Of a stretch of 37,497 nt of DNA, positions 31,699-37,497 are shown piece after piece. Position numbers and translations under genes: made by a program. Position 1 is the first letter of the stretch, and every line of letters begins with the position of its first letter. The notes beneath the pieces were generated by a model that saw nothing but the letters and a program-made list of their open reading frames with translations, made no database searches and had not been told where the DNA came from. This DNA is from a virus. The stretch covers positions 1-37,497 of the IMG/VR virus record IMGVR_UViG_3300042337_000733; one strand, 5' to 3'.

Positions 31699-32115
31699 AT
31701 GCAAAAAATCAAACACTATTTCGAAAGCCGTAAAATTTTTAAAGAAATTAAAGAAGCAAATAACTATCATGTTATTAAACCGTTTTTACACGGTTCGCAA
31801 TTAGAATATCGTAGATTTGGTAATTATGTATTTTTAAAAGATTCTAAAGAAAACCAAGATGCGCTAGCAAAAAGAAATTTCTCGGATTTTAAAGAAAGCG
31901 TACAGAAATACGTTAATTGGGAATTAAATGATGATGTGTTGGATTTTGGTACATCAATTTTATACAATAAAAAGTATAATATTATGTTAGTTATGGTTCC
32001 AGAAAAAACATGGAATACGCTAAATACATCAGTAACTATTGCAGAAAAAACTTCTACAGGTATTGAAGTGCAAAGAGATATTTTAATTAACGCTTATACA
32101 ACATTAAATGCATGA
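31699..32115 (+). CDS. Hypothetical protein, 138 aa
   Basis: This soluble protein, MQKIKHYFESRKIFKEIKEA..., has a mixed alpha/beta pattern and no recognised motif. It has its own early promoter. Its TGA stop overlaps the ATG of the following lipoprotein (ATGA), so the two are coupled. TTGGA precedes ATG 31699; an upstream TTG 31687 is the alternative. Confidence 0.6.
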   Translation: MQKIKHYFESRKIFKEIKEANNYHVIKPFLHGSQLEYRRFGNYVFLKDSKENQDALAKRNFSDFKESVQKYVNWELNDDVLDFGTSILYNKKYNIMLVMVPEKTWNTLNTSVTIAEKTSTGIEVQRDILINAYTTLNA

Positions 32116-32276
32116 AACGACTGATACTTATCTTACTATTATTAGGATTAACAGGCTGCGCTGGACATTATGTTACAGGCTACCCTGTTAATTATTATCC
32201 CGAACCTGTCTATCATCACAGATATTATTCAGCACCTGCTTACGTTTATCCGCATAGACATTACCGCCATCATTAA
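32112..32276 (+). CDS. Small His/Tyr-rich lipoprotein, 54 aa
   Basis: A short signal sequence with a clear lipobox (MKRLILILLLLGLTGC) is followed by a tail made almost only of His, Tyr, Pro, Arg and Val (YYPEPVYHHRYYSAPAYVYP, HRHYRHH). It should be lipid-anchored, probably in the outer membrane. The length fits an outer-membrane spanin subunit, though the His clusters are more typical of metal binding or surface display. Start is coupled to the previous stop. Confidence 0.65.
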   Translation: MKRLILILLLLGLTGCAGHYVTGYPVNYYPEPVYHHRYYSAPAYVYPHRHYRHH

Positions 32277-32455
32277 AAATTATCCATCATCCAAATAGAT
32301 GATTGAGGTAACGCTTCAATCATCTTTTCTTTTGTAAATAAGTTATTCGCAGTACAATAATCATCAAATTTAACGTACTGATTATAATCTTCTATTTCAA
32401 ATATCGATTCTAAAAAATCACAACGCTGTTCAAATGTTGTTGCTTGATTACTCAT
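32273..32455 (-). CDS. Hypothetical protein, 60 aa
   Basis: A small acidic helical protein, MSNQATTFEQRCDFLESIFE..., ending SSIWMMDNF. It has a good ribosome binding site (CGGAGATATGCG before the ATG) and a TAAATAGTT element 22 bases upstream of the start. Its stop overlaps the lipoprotein stop by 4 bases in convergent orientation. No family recognised. Confidence 0.6.
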   Translation of the reverse strand: MSNQATTFEQRCDFLESIFEIEDYNQYVKFDDYCTANNLFTKEKMIEALPQSSIWMMDNF

Positions 32456-32476
32456 CGCATATCTCCGTTTTAGAAC

Positions 32477-32484
32477 TATTTAGC
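32477..32484 (-). promoter_or_regulatory. Candidate late promoter
   Basis: Minus-strand GCTAAATAGTTC ahead of the 32455 gene. It shares TAAATAGTT with 24305-24312 and 32566-32573. Confidence 0.4.
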
Positions 32485-32508
32485 AAACTAAATAATTTAA
32501 TGGAACAG

Positions 32509-32562
32509 GTAGTTCACAATGTTAGATAAGAAAATTTTATTCCTTTAAAAGAATGAATTGTC
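32509..32562. repeat. Solo IS200/IS605-like end (right-end motif next to left-end hairpin)
   Basis: GTAGTTCAC (32509-32517) equals the right-end terminus of the IS at 24315-26020. Seven bases later comes a close relative of that IS's left-end hairpin (GATAA 32525-32529 with TTGTC 32558-32562, shared loop TATTCCTTT). No transposase is present. It looks like the scar or joined ends of a related element. Confidence 0.55.
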
Positions 32563-32565
32563 TTT

Positions 32566-32573
32566 TATAAATA
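32566..32573 (+). promoter_or_regulatory. Candidate late promoter (TATAAATA)
   Basis: TATAAATAGTTTAAATAAC lies 40 bases before the virion-type gene at 32614. Confidence 0.5.
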
Positions 32574-32613
32574 GTTTAAATAACTAATTTTTAATACTTA
32601 GAGGCATGAATTA

Positions 32614-33123
32614 ATGATTACCGAACTATCGCGAACACTTAATGGCACTTATTATTATGCCAATTCATCAATTATATTTGATTCTAATCCATATTTATTG
32701 ACTAATAACAATTTAATTTTGTATTTTACAGATAATGATGCTAGATATGCAGCAAAAGTAACATCAGTATCAGGAAATACAGCCGTTACAGATTTCGCTA
32801 ATCCGCAATATAATAACGCTCATGTAACAGCTAAAACACCAAATTATGGCGCAGGACTAACTGGTCCGCAAGAAGCATTTACATTTAAATTTATGAATCC
32901 GCCAAGCGCTATTATTCAAGCCAGTTCAACAGGCGGAACTAGCTCAATATCTTTAGAAGTATCAACCGATCAATCTCATTGGATTTCATTATCTACGTTG
33001 TCAATTACGGTTGCAAACTCAAATACAGCATTTACAACAGTAACAAATCCATGGCCATACGGTAGAATAAATATATCTAGTATTGGTGCAGGTAATTCTA
33101 TTACCGTTAATAAAGCAATTTAA
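32614..33123 (+). CDS. Putative virion protein, 169 aa
   Basis: This beta-rich protein is heavy in Ser, Thr, Asn and Gly. The segment ISLEVSTDQSHWISLSTLSI resembles the SDDSGTNW and SIDAAQWFQ segments of the structural protein at 36325, which suggests a shared jelly-roll or fibre domain. It is preceded by a late-type promoter and followed by another tail-type gene. The exact virion role is unknown. Confidence 0.6.
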   Translation: MITELSRTLNGTYYYANSSIIFDSNPYLLTNNNLILYFTDNDARYAAKVTSVSGNTAVTDFANPQYNNAHVTAKTPNYGAGLTGPQEAFTFKFMNPPSAIIQASSTGGTSSISLEVSTDQSHWISLSTLSITVANSNTAFTTVTNPWPYGRINISSIGAGNSITVNKAI

Positions 33124-33142
33124 ATTAAATAAGGAGTTATAC

Positions 33143-33583
33143 ATGAGCGCAATGAGCGACTATCTAGAAAATAAAATTATTGATCACATCTTAAGAGGAA
33201 CGCCATATACAGCACCGTCAGGTAATGTATGCATAGCGTTGATGACTACAACCCCTAGCGATACTGGTGGTGGCACCGAAGTGTCTGGTGGTAATTATGC
33301 TAGAGCAAATGTTGCAGCATCATTAGCAGGTTGGACTGGTACTCAAGGTGGTCCAGGCGCAGTAAGTTCAGGAACTTCAGGTTTTGCTAATAATGCCTCA
33401 ACTATTACGTTTAATACTCCAACAGCTAACTGGGGTGTTGTTAATGGATTTGGTATGTTTGACGCATTCACAGGAGGCAATTTATTGTTCTATGGAGCAT
33501 TAACTATCCCAAAAACTATCAATAATGGCGACGCTGCTCCATCTTTTGCAGCAAACACATTATGTATTCAAATTGATAATTAA
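33143..33583 (+). CDS. Tail-associated protein of a common phage family, 146 aa
   Basis: MSAMSDYLENKIIDHILRGT, CIALMTTTPSDTGGGTEVSG and GNYARANVA are hallmarks of a small virion protein found in many tailed phages, often annotated as tail fibre or putative tail protein. ATG 33143 has AAGGAG at 33131-33136; the longer frame was rejected for that reason. It is the last gene before a strong terminator. Confidence 0.78.
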   Translation: MSAMSDYLENKIIDHILRGTPYTAPSGNVCIALMTTTPSDTGGGTEVSGGNYARANVAASLAGWTGTQGGPGAVSSGTSGFANNASTITFNTPTANWGVVNGFGMFDAFTGGNLLFYGALTIPKTINNGDAAPSFAANTLCIQIDN

Positions 33584-33607
33584 TATTATTTCTATGGAAA
33601 TAAAAAA

Positions 33608-33626
33608 GGGGCGAAAGCCCCTTTTA
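33608..33626. terminator. Terminator
   Basis: GGGGC-GAAA-GCCCC (33608-33621), a perfect 5-bp stem with a GAAA tetraloop, then TTTT. It has A residues on the other side, so it may also stop the converging minus-strand gene at 33631. Confidence 0.85.
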
Positions 33627-33630
33627 TACA

Positions 33631-33792
33631 TTATTCAATCTCGAAAAATAATTTAGCTTCTTCAATGGTATCGAACCAATACCATCCATTGTCTGGATAT
33701 TCATAACTATCTTTTTCTTCAGAGAATAAGAAATATTCACCTATAACACTATTAGCTTCTTGTAATTCTTCATCTTCTAATTTATAAAACAT
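33631..33792 (-). CDS. Hypothetical protein, 53 aa
   Basis: A small very acidic protein, MFYKLEDEELQEANSVIGEY..., with DNGWYWFDTIEEAKLFFEIE at the end. AAAGGA lies six bases before the ATG. The sequence looks like a compact regulatory or structural add-on; no family recognised. Confidence 0.55.
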   Translation of the reverse strand: MFYKLEDEELQEANSVIGEYFLFSEEKDSYEYPDNGWYWFDTIEEAKLFFEIE

Positions 33793-33802
33793 ATTTTTTC
33801 CT

Positions 33803-34055
33803 TTACATTGATATTGTTGTAAAACCTTTACATACTGCTAATTGTCTATTAACTAATGAACTACTCAGAGTATTTGTAGCACTTGCACTAGCTGGACTTG
33901 ATAATGTAATACTTACATTAGGATTAATGGCAGTAATAAATGTCTGATAATACATTGTCCCTGTTCCATCAGTTGTCAATGGCAATGCAGCACCACCTGA
34001 AGTAGCTGATACTTGAAAATTAGTAGTAGCATTTACAACAGTTATTTTGGTGGTA
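33803..34055 (-). other. Start-less ORF after the protease: frameshift extension or gene remnant
   Basis: An open frame of about 84 codons (KITVVNATTNFQVSATSGGA, ALPLTTDGTGTMYYQTFITA, ending CKGFTTISM) follows the subtilisin-like gene directly in the -1 frame. There is no ATG, GTG or ribosome binding site at its upstream end. The amino-acid pattern is typical of the C-terminal domain of phage tail/fibre proteins. It is either the remnant of a structural gene or a C-terminal extension reached by -1 slippage at the protease's final AAA-TAA. Confidence 0.55.
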
Positions 34056-35769
34056 TTCGTCTTCTAGGATACACAACCCCTGAATCCGGTCTTAACTTAT
34101 AATTTACTTTTGGAAAAGCTACTCCGTTTTTGGGTCTTTCTGGATAGGCATACAAATACTTGTTATTACCCAATATTTCATTCCCAAATGGATCTACTGA
34201 GTTAAGTTTATTTGTTCCTGCATGATATGTTAAATATTGTTTCATTTCTGCCGGACTCATATCGGGATACATTTCTAATACACAAGCAATTACCCCCGCA
34301 ACAATCGGAGCAGCTTTGGATGTACCAGATGCTATTTGTTTATAATAAGAAGGATTCCTAGGATCAGTAATCCCATTAGTGGCATGATCGTAATCTAATG
34401 CTGATGTAATTATGTAACCACCTGGTGCATAAATATCAACTCTAGGTCCTGTATTACTAAAATCCGATTTATATTCAGAATTAGATTCAGGGAAGCCACC
34501 CCAAACACCCTGTGAAATAGAACCAACTGTTATCACCCCTACAGCAGAACCGTGAGATCCTCTCATATAATACGTTTTTGTTGGTGTACCATTTACAGGT
34601 GTATAAAAATAATTATCATAATCAACCCCTCCAACTACATCAATGTATTGAGAATCATTTCCGGCGCTTCCCACAACTATTATTCCATCTGCTACTGCTT
34701 GTTCTATGTCCGACATAAGTGCATCGACACCAACCTGAATAGAAAATACGGATACATACTCAGATTGAAAGTTTATCCCAGCAGAAGTCAATTGAGCATT
34801 AGTCAAAGGAGAACCACCATTAGTTATAATAGTTCCTCTATAATTTATCTCTGTAACAGGGTGATTAGTATTGTTATACGGGCTATAACCAACACTCCCA
34901 TATGATAAAGTTGCCACAGTTGGGTTTTTTCTGCCGGTATTAACATTTATTGATTTATTCAAATGGAATGCCCGTATATAATCGTATAGTAAATAGTCGA
35001 AATTATAAACCTCTCCTCCAACAATGATTTGACCTCCAGGTTCAATATTATATATATTAGCATCTCTAGCAAATCCATTGGTATTACCGCAAGAAACGCC
35101 TGCGTTACCGCATCCATGATTTTCCCATACTCCGGTGATACCTGTTTGTGCATACGAATAGCTACCACTAGGCATAGGAATTGCATCATCATCTAACCCA
35201 ATAACTATACTATTTAATGAATACCAATCAAATTGATTAACTCTTGACCCACCCGTACCATCTGCGTTAACTGCAAATTCCGGATGAGTGGGATCAAAAT
35301 GGCCATCGATAATAATAACGTCAACATTTTTTCCACTTAGCGAGTGTCCAATATTAGCTGTTTGAGTAATATTTGAGTACTCAGACCCCCACATATAATT
35401 ACCAGTTTTTATGTTGTTTATATTTGTACAACGTAACAATGCCCAATTATAAGTATTTGAGTTTTGGTTAGAATTAAATATAGACCTTACGAATGTTTTT
35501 GTCCCAGATTCCCAAGAATTTGGGGTTATGGTTAAATTATTAAGTTGTTTAATTGAAATAACTGCTCGTACTCGTGGATCATTTTTTATAGTTTCAGCTT
35601 CTTCAGCTGATAGCATATAATGAGTATTTTTACTAATGGGTCTGCGTAAAGCAAGATTAACCGCGCGGTTCGGAATATATAAATTTCCGCCAGCAGTTTC
35701 CATATCATCATAGAATTGATCCAGATCAGACATTTCCCATAATGTAACAATATATTCTTCTAATTCCAT
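34042..35769 (-). CDS. Subtilisin-like serine protease (S8), probably virion-associated
   Basis: A 575-residue protein with a complete subtilase triad: Asp155 in DVIIIDGHFD, His218 in ENHGCGNAGVSCG and Ser484 in ASGTSKAAPIVAGV. The oxyanion Asn is in VGSAGNDS. There is no signal peptide. An N-terminal region of about 100 residues precedes the catalytic domain and could be a prodomain (DPRVRAVISIKQ is like an I9-type end). A short basic C-terminus ends VVYPRRRIPPK. It sits between tail-type genes, so processing of virion proteins or cell-surface digestion during adsorption is plausible. Confidence 0.88.
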   Translation of the reverse strand: MELEEYIVTLWEMSDLDQFYDDMETAGGNLYIPNRAVNLALRRPISKNTHYMLSAEEAETIKNDPRVRAVISIKQLNNLTITPNSWESGTKTFVRSIFNSNQNSNTYNWALLRCTNINNIKTGNYMWGSEYSNITQTANIGHSLSGKNVDVIIIDGHFDPTHPEFAVNADGTGGSRVNQFDWYSLNSIVIGLDDDAIPMPSGSYSYAQTGITGVWENHGCGNAGVSCGNTNGFARDANIYNIEPGGQIIVGGEVYNFDYLLYDYIRAFHLNKSINVNTGRKNPTVATLSYGSVGYSPYNNTNHPVTEINYRGTIITNGGSPLTNAQLTSAGINFQSEYVSVFSIQVGVDALMSDIEQAVADGIIVVGSAGNDSQYIDVVGGVDYDNYFYTPVNGTPTKTYYMRGSHGSAVGVITVGSISQGVWGGFPESNSEYKSDFSNTGPRVDIYAPGGYIITSALDYDHATNGITDPRNPSYYKQIASGTSKAAPIVAGVIACVLEMYPDMSPAEMKQYLTYHAGTNKLNSVDPFGNEILGNNKYLYAYPERPKNGVAFPKVNYKLRPDSGVVYPRRRIPPK

Positions 35770-35770
35770 A

Positions 35771-36187
35771 TTAATTCTCTAATGGCAAAATTGTTAATTT
35801 CACAGTAATGTTATTAGCTGAGCCACTTTTATTAACAACTGAAATTGGAATTATGTTTGTTGTTGGGGATTCATCATTATATCCTAACACGCCCGGAGAT
35901 ATTCTTATAATTTGATTCCCTGTAGTAATCACTTCAGCAATTACACCTGCATTAACTGTAGGATCCGTATAAATCGTTCTTGATGTATCAGCAGTTCTAT
36001 CAGCAGATGACGCATAAACCCTTACCCATGCAGCAGCACTTGTTTCTATTTTATATAACATGTAACCTTTTGTTGCAGTTATATTTAATGCAACATTAGC
36101 ACCATTTGCAATACTTCCAGTTGATGCGGTAGTAACTATTCTTGAATTTAATATGCTGCCCGATATTGAACTTTGATATATTGTCAT
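35771..36187 (-). CDS. Putative virion protein, 138 aa
   Basis: This beta-rich protein contains VALNITATKGYMLYKIETSA, AAWVRVYASSADRTADTSR and a C-terminal Ig-like strand series (IPISVVNKSGSANNITVKLT). The pattern is typical of phage tail or head-decoration proteins. It starts ten bases after the small gene at 36197 and ends one base before the protease start. Precise role unknown. Confidence 0.65.
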   Translation of the reverse strand: MTIYQSSISGSILNSRIVTTASTGSIANGANVALNITATKGYMLYKIETSAAAWVRVYASSADRTADTSRTIYTDPTVNAGVIAEVITTGNQIIRISPGVLGYNDESPTTNIIPISVVNKSGSANNITVKLTILPLEN

Positions 36188-36196
36188 TAGTATCTC

Positions 36197-36325
36197 TTAA
36201 TTTCTATCTTCAAGTAATGTTCTAGTAGTATAGACTAGACCAGTTTCGGTATCTTCGAATGATTCACACAAATATAAATTATCATCACTATCTCTATCTA
36301 ATACTTCGCCCGTTTTAATAACCAT
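36197..36325 (-). CDS. Hypothetical protein, 42 aa
   Basis: MVIKTGEVLDRDSDDNLYLC then ESFEDTETGLVYTTRTLLED is very acidic and strand-rich. Its ATG overlaps the stop of the large structural gene (TAATG), so the two are translationally coupled. Small linker genes like this are common between virion genes. Confidence 0.5.
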   Translation of the reverse strand: MVIKTGEVLDRDSDDNLYLCESFEDTETGLVYTTRTLLEDRN

Positions 36326-37497
36326 TATTCGCTTCCTTTAATAGCAATATAGTTTAATGTGGCACCACTACCAGCAGTTTTAACACGTACCCTAACAAAT
36401 CTAGCTAAAATACCCAATTCTTTTTGAACTTGATTTATATTAGCAGAAGTGGTAATATCAGTTCCTGATTGAAACCATTGTGCTGCATCGATACTAAATT
36501 CTAATACTAATACAGGGGCAGTAGTGGTAACCGCACCCATAGAAACAATAACATTTATAGTATTACAACCATCAATAAAATAAGTTGGAGTTGTTGAATT
36601 AATTGTATTAACTGCTACTGTAGTATTATAAAATTGACGTTTGATAGAACTTGAACTTTGCGACTGTAAGCGGTTAACTGAATTTGTAAATGATGGTCCT
36701 GTTCCACCAACAGTTCGTACATATCTAATTCTATTACCAGTTAATGGAATTAATGGGCTACGGTATTGACCAGTGGCAGTAATTCTTGGGAAATGATAAA
36801 TATCATACCAGTTAGTACCAGAATCATCTGATTCTTGAACTACAACATCTAGAGTTGGCGATGTTCCGCTCACTGCGGTAACCATCACATTAAATTCGTG
36901 AGATAATGCGCCTGATGCCGGAGTTAATGCCGCACTGGTATTTGTTGAAGTTAATGCAGCACTAGCAATATCATTTGCCAGAGTAGTTGTAGCAAGTGAT
37001 GCAGTGGAAACAGTTGTCACACCAGTTACAGTAGAAACAGTACCTAAAGTACCGCCTGTAATATTAGCAGGTACACTTCCGGCAGCATCTGGTCTACTTA
37101 ACATTTCAACACGTTCTCTTGTATAGTCGAAAACTCTGGCAAATGAAATTCTAGTATCAGTTCTTTTAATAACAGCACCACCACAGTTTACAGATGCTAA
37201 TGAACTAGGAATAGACGTTGACCCAGCAATTTCTAGCGCAAGGTTAGATGTACTTACATCATAAACGCGATAAACTCCATCCACACCAACAGATACACCA
37301 GTACCATCAACTTTAACACCATATAAATTAACATAGTCACCAACAGATAAGTTCCATGTAGTATGACCAATAATATAAACAATACTATTAGTAATACTTA
37401 AAGTCTGAATACTAGAGCTTTGGAATCCAGCAGGAACAACTGAACCATTAATTCTTGATACAAATCCACCATAAGTTGTTCCAGTAAAAGTCGAACC
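36325..37497 (-). CDS. Putative virion structural protein, 5' part beyond the window
   Basis: The frame is open to the right edge, giving at least 390 residues of a protein rich in Ser, Thr, Ala and Gly. SVGDYVNLYGVKVDGTGVSV and GVYRVYDVST suggest beta-rich tail or fibre domains. Two ligand-type modules follow (LDVVVQESDDSGTNWYDIYH and LEFSIDAAQWFQSGTDIT). The region TVSTASLATTTLANDIASAA is a flexible linker. Role in the virion is inferred from composition and neighbours. Confidence 0.7.
   Translation of the reverse strand, partial: GSTFTGTTYGGFVSRINGSVVPAGFQSSSIQTLSITNSIVYIIGHTTWNLSVGDYVNLYGVKVDGTGVSVGVDGVYRVYDVSTSNLALEIAGSTSIPSSLASVNCGGAVIKRTDTRISFARVFDYTRERVEMLSRPDAAGSVPANITGGTLGTVSTVTGVTTVSTASLATTTLANDIASAALTSTNTSAALTPASGALSHEFNVMVTAVSGTSPTLDVVVQESDDSGTNWYDIYHFPRITATGQYRSPLIPLTGNRIRYVRTVGGTGPSFTNSVNRLQSQSSSSIKRQFYNTTVAVNTINSTTPTYFIDGCNTINVIVSMGAVTTTAPVLVLEFSIDAAQWFQSGTDITTSANINQVQKELGILARFVRVRVKTAGSGATLNYIAIKGSE

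Overview
This window looks like part of a large, AT-rich tailed phage genome, probably one with T4-like gene content. Genes are packed with 1-50 base gaps or small overlaps. Many encode small unknown proteins. Recognisable genes are phage auxiliary and nucleic-acid functions (ATP-dependent DNA ligase, two RNA ligases, UV endonuclease, GroES/GroEL, thioredoxin, endolysin, virion proteins), and four homing endonucleases plus one IS200/IS605 element are scattered among them. Lipoprotein signals, CsgG/CsgF and an exported nuclease point to a Gram-negative host. The permuted tmRNA resembles the two-piece type known from Alphaproteobacteria, Cyanobacteria and some Betaproteobacteria, but the host cannot be fixed from this window.

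Layout. Bases 1-21500 are almost all plus-strand, early/middle-type genes. Eight near-identical sigma70-like promoters (GTGC-TTGACT, 17-base spacer, TACAAT) punctuate the window, seven of them here. This part holds small unknown ORFs, a kinase/RNA-ligase fusion, an RNA ligase broken into two genes by a split intein with a free-standing homing endonuclease between them (3550-6118), and a Prs-like/NAMPT-like pair (6121-9996) split by a second homing endonuclease. It continues with thioredoxin, a UvdE-type UV endonuclease whose 3' end was replaced and duplicated by a third homing endonuclease (12855-15028), DNA ligase, a macro-domain protein, a nucleotidyltransferase, a DEDD exonuclease, a circularly permuted tmRNA (18550-18960), and GroES/GroEL.

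Bases 21500-31600 are mostly minus-strand. In transcription order from the right they encode a GH19 endolysin, three small holin-like membrane proteins (with the fourth homing endonuclease between the second and third), CsgF, CsgG, a curlin-like repeat protein and a FecR-domain protein. The IS200/IS605 element follows, then a secreted DNA/RNA nuclease and a CHASE2-adenylate/guanylate cyclase. Removing the IS on paper reconnects the FecR stop codon directly to the nuclease promoter, so the curli-like genes, nuclease and cyclase were probably one late block. Bases 31600-37497 hold a small plus-strand group (including a lipoprotein) and virion-type genes, among them a subtilisin-like protease with an intact catalytic triad.

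How it may work together (inference). Two RNA ligases, a 5' kinase domain, a macro domain, an NAD+-rebuilding pair and a tmRNA would suit a phage that repairs cleaved RNA, rescues ribosomes and restores NAD+ when host abortive defences act. The curli-like outer-membrane pore, exported nuclease and membrane cyclase suggest late remodelling of the host envelope or signalling. The most unusual items are the fractured split-intein ligase, the homing endonuclease that carries a replacement gene end, the permuted tmRNA, the covarying leader hairpins in front of two homing endonucleases, and the CsgG/CsgF/CHASE2-cyclase block.
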